DNA of 64,000 nt from Fontibacillus phaseoli (GCF_003337355.1 NZ_QPJW01000008.1:62001-126000); one strand, 5' to 3'; positions 16,855 to 26,800 are shown, counted from the first letter of the stretch. Numbers and translations: made by a program. Notes: generated from the sequence alone by a model not told the origin.

Positions 16855-18324
16855 ATGGAACCTAGTTTTGAACTTAAAAGTCTTGCCGGTGAGGAATTAA
16901 CGATTGTTAAATTACAGCAAGCCATGGATCTTGGGGAGGTTTCCTCAAGAGAACTCGTCATGTACTACATGCATCGAATCGCAAAATATGACCAAAGCGG
17001 TACATACATAAACTCTGTTATGGAAATCAATCCGGATGTTATTTTTATTGCAGAGGCTTTGGACCGGGAAAGAAAAAGAAGCGGCGCAAGAGGACCTCTC
17101 CATGGCATCCCCGTTCTATTGAAAGAAAATATTGAAACCAAGGACAAGATGAGAACCAGCGCAGGGGCTTTGGCTTTGGAGAATCACACAAGCACGAAGG
17201 ACGCTTTTCTTGTTCGAAAGTTAAGGGAGGCGGGAGCCGTCATACTTGGAAAGACCAACTTGACGGAATGGGCGAACGGGGTTTCTTCCGAGATGTGGGC
17301 CGGTTACAGTTCCAAAGGCGGGCAGGTTAAGAATCCGTATGGAGACTTTTTCGTGGGCGGATCGAGTTCCGGTTCTGCTGCAGCGGTGGCCTCTAATTTT
17401 ACCAGCGTAGCGGTAGGGACGGAGACTTCGGCGTCCATTCTAAGCCCGGCAGTACAAAATTCAATTGTAGGCATTAAGCCGACAGTCGGTTTGGTTAGCC
17501 GTACGGGAGTGATTCCTTATTCTTATTCTCAAGATACGGCCGGAGCTATGGCACGAACCGTAACGGATGCATCTATTTTGCTTAGCGTACTTGCCGGAAG
17601 AGATGAAGAAGATCCCGCTTCTTGGAGAAATGAACCTGGAGAGATCGATTATACGACATACTTGCAACTAGATGGACTACGGAATGCAACCATTGGAGTT
17701 TACAGGAACGTTTCCCCGGGGCAATTTCGTGACGCGGACGAATATGAGGAAACCATATTTAACCAGGCCGTAGCCGAACTTAGAAATGCAGGAGCCAATA
17801 TCATCGAAGATATAGAAATTCCGTCATTCCATAGAACATGGGAGTGGAATAAATTAAATAACGAATTTAAACACGGCATTGAACATTTTCTTCAAAGTCT
17901 TCCGCCTGGATCCCCCGTTCACACGCTTAACGAATTGGTAGAATGGAACGAAGCAAGACCGGATCAGGCTCTAAAATATGGACAAGATTTATTAAAGTAT
18001 CGGGCACGGTTGGAACATCCCTTGAAGAACCCCGACTACATATTGGAATCCATAACCGATTTATACTATGCTCAAAATGAAGGCATAGATTTCGCCGTAG
18101 CGAAGTATGGGCTGGATGCCATTCTTTTTCCGGCTTATGTTGGGGCTGAGATTTGTGCAAGAGCAGGATATCCATCCATAGCTGTTCCGGCGGGATATAG
18201 GGAGAACGGCAGACCCCTTGGTATTACATTTGCCGGGCCGGCATTTAGTGAACCGGCACTGATCCGGATCGCCTATGCTTTTGAACAGCGGACGAAGCAT
18301 AGGAAAAAGCCGCTATTCGGTTAA
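16855..18324 (+). CDS. Amidase-signature enzyme
   Basis: The protein has 489 residues with AAGGGGGAAG before the ATG. The amidase signature triad is visible: Lys90 in GIPVLLKENIETKD, the Gly/Ser-rich loop VGGSSSGSAAAVAS (cis-Ser about 171-172) and nucleophile Ser194 in VGTETSASI. The C-terminal line YPSIAVPAGYRENGRPLGITFAG is also typical. It hydrolyses an amide of unknown type. It is not GatA by context, since no gatB/gatC is nearby. It forms a likely two-gene unit with the GNAT upstream. Confidence 0.9.
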   Translation: MEPSFELKSLAGEELTIVKLQQAMDLGEVSSRELVMYYMHRIAKYDQSGTYINSVMEINPDVIFIAEALDRERKRSGARGPLHGIPVLLKENIETKDKMRTSAGALALENHTSTKDAFLVRKLREAGAVILGKTNLTEWANGVSSEMWAGYSSKGGQVKNPYGDFFVGGSSSGSAAAVASNFTSVAVGTETSASILSPAVQNSIVGIKPTVGLVSRTGVIPYSYSQDTAGAMARTVTDASILLSVLAGRDEEDPASWRNEPGEIDYTTYLQLDGLRNATIGVYRNVSPGQFRDADEYEETIFNQAVAELRNAGANIIEDIEIPSFHRTWEWNKLNNEFKHGIEHFLQSLPPGSPVHTLNELVEWNEARPDQALKYGQDLLKYRARLEHPLKNPDYILESITDLYYAQNEGIDFAVAKYGLDAILFPAYVGAEICARAGYPSIAVPAGYRENGRPLGITFAGPAFSEPALIRIAYAFEQRTKHRKKPLFG

Positions 18325-18372
18325 TCATCTTCATGAACGTATTTTATAAATAACAAACAAGGAGCGGTGTCG

Positions 18373-19365
18373 ATGGATGAAGCGAGAAAAGACGAAGTCG
18401 GGCGAAAGTTTCTGTTAAGCCAGCATATATCCTTGGAAGAATGCGGCGAGTTAGAGGTTCAAGAACTGATTTTTTTGATTCATTCGGCCAAGTTTTTTAA
18501 AGAGAAAGAATCTTTTCCCCGGGAGCATCTGGATGAGCGGATTCAAATGTTCTTCGGCGTGTTGAAGGACAAAATCAAAGATTCCGAATCGTTATTCATC
18601 GCCTATGAAAAGAGAACGGGCTATCCCTACGTCGATGCCGATGACCGGATATGGATGTTTTCGAAGGGAGAGTATGCGGCAAGCGCGGCGGATTATTTCA
18701 TGCAGCAGCTTCTGATGCTTGAAATGAGGAAGATCGACAGGGATGAGATCAATAAGACGTTAGGCGAGCTGCATATTTTGGGGCTGCGTAAAATCCTCCT
18801 CGATAACGGGCAGTATCATGCGGAGGTGGACAGGGACGAGCTTTTGCCGCCGCCGGACTGGAACGGCACGCCTGAGATTAGCATCCCCGTGAGCAATCCG
18901 GAGCTGCAGCACGCGATGATTACGTTTTTTCAGGCGATGAGTGGCGGGCAAAGCCGGGCGGCGGACAGGCAGCAGCTTGAGGGAATGGAAAACCGTATGC
19001 TCGACGAAGTCATTCGGGGGAAATATCTGCTGCCCATGCAATTAAAGGAGCAGGCACCGTCGGCGCCTGACGAGCAAGGCATGAAGACCTTGAAGGAAGG
19101 CACCGTCATTCAGTTCGCCGTCTTGGGCGGCGAAGGGGATTCGACCTGGTTACCGGTATTCACGGACTGGCTCGAATTCGAGAAGGCTTACGATAAGCAG
19201 GTATGGAGCAGCAATGTCGTGACTTACGATGACATGTTGGCTTTGTCCGAAACGATGGAAGGTATCGTGATCAACTATCGGGGCATCCCGCTCCAGCTCG
19301 ATGCCAAGAACAAGCAGCGGATCGAAGAGTACCGGCGGGAACGAAGCGAAGACGGTTTGGCCTGA
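18373..19365 (+). CDS. SseB-family-like protein
   Basis: The protein has 330 residues from the ATG at 18373, 8 nt after GGAG; the GTG at 18367 is too close. The C-terminal third (LKEGTVIQFAVLGGEGDSTWLPVFTDWLEFEKAY and ETMEGIVINYRGIPLQLD) resembles the SseB N-terminal domain. The N-terminal 200 residues are helical with no recognised domain. It is soluble and cytoplasmic, with unknown function. It follows the amidase at 48 nt in the same direction. Confidence 0.6.
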   Translation: MDEARKDEVGRKFLLSQHISLEECGELEVQELIFLIHSAKFFKEKESFPREHLDERIQMFFGVLKDKIKDSESLFIAYEKRTGYPYVDADDRIWMFSKGEYAASAADYFMQQLLMLEMRKIDRDEINKTLGELHILGLRKILLDNGQYHAEVDRDELLPPPDWNGTPEISIPVSNPELQHAMITFFQAMSGGQSRAADRQQLEGMENRMLDEVIRGKYLLPMQLKEQAPSAPDEQGMKTLKEGTVIQFAVLGGEGDSTWLPVFTDWLEFEKAYDKQVWSSNVVTYDDMLALSETMEGIVINYRGIPLQLDAKNKQRIEEYRRERSEDGLA

Positions 19366-19431
19366 TCTGACGCTATTGCATTAAAATATAGATAACAATT
19401 AGCGCGAATAGCGGCAGAGGAGGCCATGATC

Positions 19432-20562
19432 ATGCAAAAGAATAAAAACCTTAAGCAGCAGGCACTATCCGATATCGAACATATACAAGTTCACGGTAGA
19501 ACCACAGGTAATCTTTCTCCCCTAACCTTGTTTTGGACAGGAAGCGCCGTGGAGTTTAACGCCAAGGGGGCGGAGCTTTGGCTCGAACTCGAGGTGGACT
19601 ATGAGGTGTATGAGCCCTGGATCGGCATCGTGATCAACGGCGCAGTCGTAAGCAGGCAAATGCTCGTTGCGGGAAGGTACTGGGTTTGCATATTCCGGGG
19701 CATGAATGCCGATGCCGTGAAAAACGTCCGAATCGTAAAAGAAGTACAGGCCATGAGCGGGGATCCCGGCTGCTCCTTGCAAATCCACGCGGTGAGGTTT
19801 GACGGACAATTTCTCCCCGTAGAAGACAAACCTTATAAGCTGGAGTTTATAGGTGACAGCATTACTTCCGGGGAAGGGACTGTAGGGGCTAAAACAGAGG
19901 AAGACTGGATCCCGATGTGGTTCAGTGCTCTGAGCAACTATGCGGCCATGACAGCCGAGTCTTTGAATGCGGATTATCGAGTGATTTCCCAAAGCGGGTG
20001 GGGCGTGCTTACTGCCTGGGATAACAATCCGCATTGTAATCTTCCCGATCATTATGGGCAGGTCTGCGGCCTGCTTTCCGGACCGAAAAACGAAGCTCTA
20101 GGTGCCTTCCGAGCCAATGATTTCGATGCCTGGCAGCCTGACGTCGTGATCATTAATCTCGGAACGAATGACGGATCGGCTTTCCATTCCCCGGAATGGA
20201 GTGATCAGGCAACGGGAGAGACCCGAAAGCAGCGATTGAACGAAGACGGCACCTATCATGCGGAAGACCTGAAATCTTTTGAGGAAGCCGTCCGCAGCTT
20301 TCTTGCAAAACTTAGAAAAAATAATAAAAAGGCACACTTGGTCTGGGCCTACGGCATGTTGGGGATTCCGCTGATGCCGGCGATCTACCGGGCCGTAGAT
20401 GCTTATGTAAACGAAACGGGGGATAAGCGGGTATCGGTGTTTCAGCTCCCCGACATGACGGAGGAAGCCATCGGTTCCAGAAGCCACCCGGGTGCAGCTG
20501 CTCATGAAAAAGCATCCAAGGAACTGACCGGATACATCCGGGAGATTTTACGGCAGGGTTGA
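19432..20562 (+). CDS. SGNH/GDSL-type esterase (CE2-like)
   Basis: The protein has 376 residues. The ATG at 19432 is 8 nt from GAGGAGG, while the ATG at 19426 is only 2 nt away. A jelly-roll-like N-terminal half (TLFWTGSAVEFNAKGAELWLELEVDY) precedes an SGNH catalytic half. Ser lies in EFIGDSITSGEGT, the Gly block in SQSGWGV, Asn in INLGTNDGSAF and His in SRSHPGAAAHE. This two-part architecture matches carbohydrate-esterase family 2 deacetylases. There is no signal peptide, so it would act on imported acetylated oligosaccharides. Confidence 0.8.
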   Translation: MQKNKNLKQQALSDIEHIQVHGRTTGNLSPLTLFWTGSAVEFNAKGAELWLELEVDYEVYEPWIGIVINGAVVSRQMLVAGRYWVCIFRGMNADAVKNVRIVKEVQAMSGDPGCSLQIHAVRFDGQFLPVEDKPYKLEFIGDSITSGEGTVGAKTEEDWIPMWFSALSNYAAMTAESLNADYRVISQSGWGVLTAWDNNPHCNLPDHYGQVCGLLSGPKNEALGAFRANDFDAWQPDVVIINLGTNDGSAFHSPEWSDQATGETRKQRLNEDGTYHAEDLKSFEEAVRSFLAKLRKNNKKAHLVWAYGMLGIPLMPAIYRAVDAYVNETGDKRVSVFQLPDMTEEAIGSRSHPGAAAHEKASKELTGYIREILRQG

Positions 20563-20614
20563 CAAAGCGGCGAGATGAATATAATGTTACAATATAAATA
20601 ATTAGAATACTAAC
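20559..20614 (+). promoter_or_regulatory. Promoter and operator of the MarR gene
   Basis: TTGACA (20559-20564), a 17-nt spacer and TAATGT (20582-20587) are followed at the start point by ATTAGAATACTAAC (20601-20614). The same inverted repeat occurs twice before the MATE gene. Binding there would block transcription of the regulator itself. Confidence 0.75.
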
Positions 20615-20644
20615 AGTTAAGTTTGTAAGAGAGGAGGAACCGTC

Positions 20645-21073
20645 TTGAGAGGGCGAAAAGACACTCCCTATTCGGATCTGTTTCAGACGATCGGGCTCAA
20701 ATTGAAGCGAAAAGCGGATGAGAAAATCAATGAGCTCGGGTTGAATGCGCAGCAAGGCCGGATGATCAGTTATATCCATGAACATCAGGACAAAGGACTG
20801 ATTCAGAACGATTTGGCCGAAGCCTTCAACCGTCGCGGAGCCAGCATTACCAGTATGCTTCAAGGCTTGGAGAAGAAAGGGTATATCGAGCGGAAGATTC
20901 CGGCGGACAATGAGCGGCAAAAGAATATCTACGTGCTCCCCAAAGGGGCGGAGTTAATCGATGCCTTCGAGCATGCCTTTGGATCGGTGGAGAAGGATAT
21001 CACCGAGTCGCTGACGGAAGAGGAACAGCAAACCCTGAAGGAACTCTTGATCAAGGTCAATCGGAGTTTGTGA
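20645..21073 (+). CDS. MarR-family repressor (MepR-like)
   Basis: The protein has 142 residues from a TTG start with GAGGAGGAAC upstream. The winged HTH is clear: GLIQNDLAEAFNRRGASITSMLQGLEKKGYIERKIPADNERQKNIYVLPKG. It is followed at 127 bp by a MATE pump in the same direction, the arrangement of staphylococcal MepR-MepA. Three matching palindromes in its own and the pump's promoter support direct repression of both genes. The inducing ligand is unknown. Confidence 0.88.
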   Translation: MRGRKDTPYSDLFQTIGLKLKRKADEKINELGLNAQQGRMISYIHEHQDKGLIQNDLAEAFNRRGASITSMLQGLEKKGYIERKIPADNERQKNIYVLPKGAELIDAFEHAFGSVEKDITESLTEEEQQTLKELLIKVNRSL

Positions 21074-21109
21074 TTTAGCACAGTAGCCTGGGCTGCTGTC
21101 GAGCAAATC

Positions 21110-21164
21110 ATTAGAATTCTAATTTTAAGGAGTCTATTTTTACTCAAATAGTTAGAATTCTAAT
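21110..21164. promoter_or_regulatory. Two MarR operators before the MATE gene
   Basis: ATTAGAATTCTAAT (21110-21123, perfect palindrome) and GTTAGAATTCTAAT (21151-21164) are separated by 41 bp centre to centre, nearly four helical turns. They match the operator of the MarR gene itself. Confidence 0.8.
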
Positions 21165-21200
21165 AGTTAATCATCAATGCATTTTGAGGAGGAAACACCT

Positions 21201-22577
21201 ATGAAAGAAGTAGTATCCAATGTTTATTATTTAGAAAAAGCGCCTATAAAAAAGGCAATCGCCCATTTATCCATTCCGATGATGGTCGGCATGTCGGCCG
21301 GAACGATCTATAATCTGGTCAATGCTTATTTTATCGGCCTCGTGCACGATACGGCGATGCTCAGCGCCATTACGCTCTGCTTGCCTATTTTTACGATTCT
21401 GATGGCGTTCGGGAATATGTTTGGCGTTGGCGGAGGGACATTTATTACAAGACTGGTTGCGGCAGGGGACGGGGAGAAGGCCCGGAAAGTCGCAGGATAC
21501 TCTTTTTATGGAAGCATCATTGCAGGTATGGTTATGGCGGGAATCGCCTGGTTGGTCATGACGCCTCTTGTTCATTTGCTGGGTGCGGATGCCTTAACCT
21601 TCGAATATACGAGACAGTATACCTTCGTCATGTTCTTGGGCGGGTTCGCTATATTAGGCAATTTTGCGCTGGAACAACTGGTCCGGGCCGGAGGCGCCTC
21701 GAAAGAATCCATGTACGGCATGTTTGTCAGCATTGTTTTGAGTATTTTGCTCGACGTTCTGTTTATCCTGATTTTGAACTGGCATGTCGTCGGCGCCGCT
21801 TTGTCGATCATTTTGGCCAATATCGGGTCTGCGGTTTATTATGTCTGGTATTTGGAAACCAAAAGCGGGAATCTGAAAGGATTTCTGCGCCATTTTAAAC
21901 TGAAGGGCAAAGATCAAGGAGAAGTATATAAAATCGGCGTTTCCGAGCTGATCCAAGCCTCATTCCTGCTGGTGACCACATTGTTGCTCAACAATTATTC
22001 CATGCAATACGGGGATACGGTAGTGGCCAGTTTTGGCATTGCGCTGAGAATCGTGCAGGTTCCCGAATTTTTGTCCATGGGACTGTTCTTTGGCATCATT
22101 CCGCTCATCGCCTATAACTTCTCGAATAAAAATATCCCCCGATTGAAGTCCGGAATCAAGCATGCAGCCCTCTATATCGCCGCCATATCAGGAGTTTTCG
22201 CCGGTATCGTATTTCTGTTCAAGGGGCAGGTGCTCCACTTTTTCTCCAATGATCCTTCCGTTCTTTCGATAGGCGGATACATTCTGGCCGCGATGTTAAT
22301 ATCGGCTCTATTTAACGGCTTCACCGGGCTGTTCACGGGGATTTTCCAAGCCTCCGGCCAAGGCGTGTCCAGTACGGTCATGGCGGTGGCGCAGGGGGTC
22401 CTGTTTATCCCGGTCGTCATTGTTTTGCACCATGTTTTTGGCCTGCACGGCGTCGTCTGGTCCATGACGATTACGGAAGTGATAACCTGCCTCCTGGGGA
22501 TGATCTTGTTTGTTTCCTTCACCAAGAAAATTAATGTGGAAGATGGATTGAAAAATGAGATGCAAGCAAGGGAGTAA
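21201..22577 (+). CDS. MATE-family multidrug efflux pump (MepA-like)
   Basis: The protein has 458 residues from the ATG at 21201, 7 nt after GAGGAGG. It has twelve hydrophobic segments in two six-helix halves. The opening APIKKAIAHLSIPMMVGMSAGTIYNLVNAYFIG is the MATE TM1 pattern with FGNMFGVGGGTFITRLVA in TM2-3. Length and spacing fit S. aureus MepA (about 451 residues). It exports drugs by Na+ or H+ antiport. It is controlled by the MarR protein upstream. Confidence 0.9.
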   Translation: MKEVVSNVYYLEKAPIKKAIAHLSIPMMVGMSAGTIYNLVNAYFIGLVHDTAMLSAITLCLPIFTILMAFGNMFGVGGGTFITRLVAAGDGEKARKVAGYSFYGSIIAGMVMAGIAWLVMTPLVHLLGADALTFEYTRQYTFVMFLGGFAILGNFALEQLVRAGGASKESMYGMFVSIVLSILLDVLFILILNWHVVGAALSIILANIGSAVYYVWYLETKSGNLKGFLRHFKLKGKDQGEVYKIGVSELIQASFLLVTTLLLNNYSMQYGDTVVASFGIALRIVQVPEFLSMGLFFGIIPLIAYNFSNKNIPRLKSGIKHAALYIAAISGVFAGIVFLFKGQVLHFFSNDPSVLSIGGYILAAMLISALFNGFTGLFTGIFQASGQGVSSTVMAVAQGVLFIPVVIVLHHVFGLHGVVWSMTITEVITCLLGMILFVSFTKKINVEDGLKNEMQARE

Positions 22578-22652
22578 AATGATTCCGAAGAAATTTGAAA
22601 AATGGTAGAATGGGAGTAGATAACGAGATAGAGATCTTATAAGGAGTACGAT

Positions 22653-23375
22653 ATGGCGGAATTCGTCTATAAGCAAATTATCGATGACCTCAAGGCTAAA
22701 ATTTTTGCCGGTCAGTTTGACAACATGAGATTGCCGGATGAGCGGAGCCTTAGCGAGACCTATCAAGTTAGCCGCAGCTCCATAAAACGTGCTTTGACAA
22801 AGATGGAGCATGAAGGAATTATTTTTAAGAAGCAGGGGTCGGGAACCTTTATCAATCCTTTATATATAAAGAATGAATCGATCTTTAACTATGAAGGCTC
22901 CAATCTGGGCGTTACCGATAATTTTCACATGCACGGCATCAAGCCGAAAACGAAGGTGCTGAATTTCGAGGTCATTCCTCCGACGGAAGAGTTGCAGCGC
23001 GATTTGTTCCTGGAGCCGCATGATTTCGTGTACAAAATCGTCCGCCTGCGGTTGTTTGAAGATGAGCCCTTTATGATCGAAACCGGGTATATCCCGATTA
23101 AAATCGTCCAAAATCTCAACCAGACCATCATCGAGGGGTCCATTTTCAATTACCTGGAGGATGCGCACAACCTGGCCGTGACCAAGTCGTTTTTGTCCAT
23201 TTTTGCCGAGCCGTCCAACCCGAATGATCGGGAACTGTTGCTGCTCAAGGAAAATGAGCCGGTAGGCATCATGGAAGGCATCTTCTTTCTGGATAACGGA
23301 ACTCCCTTTGAGTTTTCCCATATGCGGTTTCACTACAAATACATGAAATTCAATACCTTTGTATCGGTGCAATGA
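22653..23375 (+). CDS. GntR/HutC-family regulator with UTRA domain
   Basis: The protein has 240 residues with AAGGAG 7 nt before the ATG. The N-terminal winged HTH (about 4-70) reads YKQIIDDLKAKIFAGQFDNMRLPDERSLSETYQVSRSSIKRALTKMEHEGII. The UTRA ligand domain (about 90-235) has FVYKIVRLRLFEDEPFMIETGYIP. It lies directly upstream of the phosphoketolase gene and is closed by its own terminator. It is a good candidate for control of that gene by a sugar phosphate, but this is inference. Confidence 0.88.
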   Translation: MAEFVYKQIIDDLKAKIFAGQFDNMRLPDERSLSETYQVSRSSIKRALTKMEHEGIIFKKQGSGTFINPLYIKNESIFNYEGSNLGVTDNFHMHGIKPKTKVLNFEVIPPTEELQRDLFLEPHDFVYKIVRLRLFEDEPFMIETGYIPIKIVQNLNQTIIEGSIFNYLEDAHNLAVTKSFLSIFAEPSNPNDRELLLLKENEPVGIMEGIFFLDNGTPFEFSHMRFHYKYMKFNTFVSVQ

Positions 23376-23408
23376 GAAGACTGAAGAAAGCTTCGGTCTT
23401 CTTTTTTT
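23376..23408 (+). terminator. Terminator of the GntR gene
   Basis: GAAGACtGAAG and CTTCgGTCTTC form the stem and are followed by seven T residues, directly after the stop. Confidence 0.85.
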
Positions 23409-23497
23409 GCCTTCAAATTTGCAATATATTTTAATTTCTTCCTTTATAAGGCGAAAAATCAAATTGATAACCTCCAATATTCATACTATGTTCAATA

Positions 23498-23584
23498 TTT
23501 CACAAAATTGGACCGTATCATTTTCCTGAAAAAGTCGTTATGATAGATACAGATATATAGTGAATTGTTTCACAATTGGACGTA
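23498..23584 (+). promoter_or_regulatory. Direct repeats before the phosphoketolase gene
   Basis: TTTCACAAAATTGGACCGTA (from 23498) and TTTCACAATTGGACGTA (23568-23584) lie on either side of a TATGAT -10-like box (23539-23544). They are candidate binding sites for the neighbouring GntR regulator or another factor. Confidence 0.45.
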
Positions 23585-23612
23585 CACAGATAAAGGTATG
23601 GGAGTGGAGAAC

Positions 23613-25997
23613 ATGGTACTGTCAGCTACGCAAGTCGATTATTCTTCTAAAACTTATTTAGCCAAGCTTGATGCTTATTGGCGCGCAACCAATTACATTT
23701 CTGTAGGCCAGCTTTATTTGAAAGACAATCCTTTGTTGCAAGAACCCTTAAAGGACTCGGACGTCAAGGTAAAACCGATCGGACACTGGGGTACGATTCC
23801 GGGACAAAACTTTATTTATGCGCATCTGAATCGGGTAATCAACAAATATGATTTAAACATGTTCTACATTGAAGGCCCTGGACACGGCGGCCAGGTTATG
23901 GTTTCAAACTCTTACCTGGACGGAAGCTATACGGAAATCTATCCGCAAATTACGCAGGATATCCCGGGCATGAAGAAGCTGTTCAAGCAATTTTCCTTTC
24001 CGGGCGGCGTCGCATCCCATGCGGCTCCCGAAACCCCGGGTTCCATTCATGAAGGCGGCGAGTTAGGCTATTCCCTGTCCCATGGCGTTGGGGCGATTTT
24101 GGATTACCCGGATTTGATCTCCGCGGTCGTCGTTGGGGATGGCGAAGCCGAAACCGGACCGCTGGCCGCATCGTGGTTCTCCAACCGGTTCATTAACCCG
24201 GTCACGGACGGCGCCGTTTTGCCGATACTCCATCTCAACGGATTCAAGATCAGCAACCCGACGATTCTATCCCGTCAAAGCAATGAGGAAATCACCGCTT
24301 ATTTCAAAGGCATGGGCTGGGAGCCGTTCTTTGTGGAAGGTTCGGACCCTGAGCAAATGCATCCGGAAATGGCAAAAGTGCTAGATACCATTATCGAAAA
24401 AATCACGGCCATTCAAAAGAATGCCCGCGAAAATAACGACCTTACCCGTCCGGTATGGCCGATGCTCGTCTTCCGTTCCCCGAAAGGCTGGACCGGTCCG
24501 AAGGAATGGGATGGCGTGCCGAACGAGAACTCGTTCCGTGCCCACCAGGTTCCGATTCCGGTGGACCAAAAAAATATGCAGCACGCCCCTGCGTTAATCG
24601 AATGGCTGAAAAGCTATAGACCGGAAGAATGCTTCGACGACAACGGCCGCCTGAAACCGGAAATCGCCGAAATCTTGCCTAAAGGCGACAGACGCATGGG
24701 GATGAACCCGGTGACCAACGCCGGCAACCTGATCAAAAACTTGTCTTTGCCGAATTTCCGCGATTATGCTCTGGATAATTCCGTTCCGGGTAAAGTGATT
24801 GCTCAAGATATGTCCGTTCTCGGAAAATACGTAAGAGATGTAGTAACCCTGAATGAAGACAAGAAGAATTTCAGAATCTTCGGACCGGATGAAACGATGT
24901 CCAATCGCTTGGCGCCCGTGTTTGAAGTGACGAAACGCCAATGGATGGACCAAATTATCGAGCCTAACGACGAGTTCCTGTCTTCTTATGGACGCGTCAT
25001 CGATTCGCAGTTGTCCGAGCATCAAGCTGAAGGCTTGCTCGAAGGATACGTATTAACCGGGCGTCATGGATTCTTCGCAAGCTATGAAGCCTTCTTGCGG
25101 GTGGTCGACTCGATGATCACGCAGCACTTCAAATGGCTACGTAAAGCAACGGACCAAGGCTGGCGCGCTGATATTCCGTCTTTGAACGTGGTGGCGACTT
25201 CCACGGTATTCCAACAGGATCACAATGGATATACCCACCAGGATCCGGGTTTGCTTGGCCACTTGGCAGACAAGAAGCCGGAATTTATCCGCGAGTATTT
25301 ACCGGCGGATGCCAACTCTTTGTTGGCCGTGTTCGACACGATCTTGAACGATCGCCAAAAGATCAACCTGATCGTTTCGTCGAAACATCCACGTCCGCAA
25401 TGGTTTACGGCGGACGAAGCCAAGGAACTGGTCGACAAGGGCTTGAAGATCATCGATTGGGCGAGCACGGACCATGGCGGAGAGCCCGATATCGTCTTTG
25501 CTTCCGCCGGGACGGAACCGACGATGGAAAGCTTGGCGGCGATCTCCATTCTGCACGAAAAATTGCCGCAGCTGAAAATCCGTTACATCAACGTGGTCGA
25601 CTTGTTGAAGCTAAGAAGCCAAAAGCTGGATCCGCGCGGTTTATCCGACGAGGAATTCGACGGCTTCTTCACCAAAGACAAACCGGTTGTTTTCGCCTTC
25701 CACGGTTATGAAGGCCTGATCAAGGACTTGTTCTTTGAGCGTCATAATCATAACCTGCATGTCCACGGCTACCGCGAGAACGGCGACATCACGACCCCGT
25801 TCGATATGCGGGTATTGAACCAAATGGACCGTTTCGACTTGGTGAAGGAAGCGGTACTGAGCCTGCCCGAAGCAGACAAGTACGCAGCCATCGCGGAAGA
25901 AATGGATCAAATGGTGAAGAAGCATCATGAATACATTCGTGAAGCAGGCTTCGATTTGCCGGAAGTGGAAAACTGGGTTTGGAAAGCGCTGAAATAA
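23613..25997 (+). CDS. xfp: Xylulose-5-phosphate/fructose-6-phosphate phosphoketolase
   Basis: The protein has 794 residues from the ATG at 23613 (GGAGTGGAGA upstream). It is a thiamine-diphosphate enzyme that splits xylulose 5-phosphate (and often fructose 6-phosphate) with phosphate to acetyl phosphate and a shorter sugar phosphate. Visible motifs: [18 protein letters not shown] near the N-terminus, EGPGHGGQ, the Mg/ThDP line [16 protein letters not shown], the [14 protein letters not shown] loop and [15 protein letters not shown] in the second half. Length matches the family. The enzyme feeds pentoses to acetate in the cytoplasm. Confidence 0.95.
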   Translation: MVLSATQVDYSSKTYLAKLDAYWRATNYISVGQLYLKDNPLLQEPLKDSDVKVKPIGHWGTIPGQNFIYAHLNRVINKYDLNMFYIEGPGHGGQVMVSNSYLDGSYTEIYPQITQDIPGMKKLFKQFSFPGGVASHAAPETPGSIHEGGELGYSLSHGVGAILDYPDLISAVVVGDGEAETGPLAASWFSNRFINPVTDGAVLPILHLNGFKISNPTILSRQSNEEITAYFKGMGWEPFFVEGSDPEQMHPEMAKVLDTIIEKITAIQKNARENNDLTRPVWPMLVFRSPKGWTGPKEWDGVPNENSFRAHQVPIPVDQKNMQHAPALIEWLKSYRPEECFDDNGRLKPEIAEILPKGDRRMGMNPVTNAGNLIKNLSLPNFRDYALDNSVPGKVIAQDMSVLGKYVRDVVTLNEDKKNFRIFGPDETMSNRLAPVFEVTKRQWMDQIIEPNDEFLSSYGRVIDSQLSEHQAEGLLEGYVLTGRHGFFASYEAFLRVVDSMITQHFKWLRKATDQGWRADIPSLNVVATSTVFQQDHNGYTHQDPGLLGHLADKKPEFIREYLPADANSLLAVFDTILNDRQKINLIVSSKHPRPQWFTADEAKELVDKGLKIIDWASTDHGGEPDIVFASAGTEPTMESLAAISILHEKLPQLKIRYINVVDLLKLRSQKLDPRGLSDEEFDGFFTKDKPVVFAFHGYEGLIKDLFFERHNHNLHVHGYRENGDITTPFDMRVLNQMDRFDLVKEAVLSLPEADKYAAIAEEMDQMVKKHHEYIREAGFDLPEVENWVWKALK

Positions 25998-26039
25998 GGC
26001 GCGCCGTCGCTCAGCACGCAATCACTAATTAACTAATGC

Positions 26040-26075
26040 AAAATCCCATTCATCTTTGATGAGTGGGATTTATTA
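26040..26075 (+). terminator. Terminator of xfp, first copy
   Basis: AAATCCCATTCATC and GATGAGTGGGATTT flank a TTT loop and are followed by ATTATT. A second copy with GGATCCCATTCATC and a longer T-tract lies at about 26338-26373. Confidence 0.8.
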
Positions 26076-26093
26076 TTAATCAATGTGATCCTC

Positions 26094-26230
26094 AAATAGT
26101 GCCCTATTTGGCCTTTATTTCCCAAAAATGAGCGAGGCTATAGAGGATAGTGTCCTTTTGGACCGCTATTTCTTGCTAGGTGCCCCAAAAACTTGAAATA
26201 GCGACCCCAAAAGCCGCTATTTCAGCGGAG
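26094..26230. repeat. Palindromic-unit element, copy B (internally deleted)
   Basis: This copy has units 1, 2/3 hybrid and 4. It matches copy C except that about 70 bp between the CCGCTATTT of unit 2 and that of unit 3 are missing, as expected from recombination between the two units. Confidence 0.8.
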
Positions 26231-26391
26231 CAAATAAAAGATGCTAAGTGCAAAATGGCAAGCGCCCCCCTCGTTCAATGGAGCGGCCTGCCGTCCATTA
26301 CGCCGATCTGGGCGACCGTCGCTCCTTACGCAAATGCGGGATCCCATTCATCTTTGAGGAGTGGGATTTTTTATTAATCAATGTGAACTTT

Positions 26392-26595
26392 AAATAGTGC
26401 CCTATTTGGCCCTTATTTCCCAAAAATGAGCGAGGCTATAGAGGATAGTGTCCTTTTGGACCGCTATTTTAATCTAAACCGGCTAAAAGGGCTCAAAGCG
26501 TCATCGCCATTCGAAATAAGGACATAGAAGTCCGCTATTTCTTGCTAGGTGCCCCAAAAACTTGAAATAGCGACCCCAAAAGCCGCTATTTCACC
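26392..26595. repeat. Palindromic-unit element, copy C
   Basis: A full four-unit element related to copies A and D, with the conserved middle TTAATCTAAACCGGC. It sits in the second half of the tandem duplication. Confidence 0.85.
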
Positions 26596-26800
26596 CAGAG
26601 CAAATAAAAGATGCTAAGTGGCAAAATGACAAGCACTCCCCTCGCTCAATGGAACGGCTTGCCGTCCATTACGCCGACCGAAGATCCTTTTTCAAACTGT
26701 CCGAGTCCCTCGAAAGAGTGCTATTAGGAAACCTGTCATAGAAATGGTAAAGTATTAATTAGTAGAATAGTTAGGATGTTGTATCCGGGAGGCGTAAGCA

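Larger units (their letters stand above)
26036..26672. repeat. Tandem duplication including the xfp terminator
   Basis: The segment 26036-26305 recurs with small changes and one 70-bp length difference as 26333-26672. Both copies begin with the terminator hairpin and AATCAATGTGA. Both continue through an interspersed palindromic-unit element and end GCCGTCCATTACGCCGA. No gene is contained. Confidence 0.85.

Noticed and set aside
16855-18324. GatA subunit of the amidotransferase
   Set aside because: No gatB or gatC nearby, and the neighbours are GNAT and SseB-like genes; a stand-alone amidase fits better.
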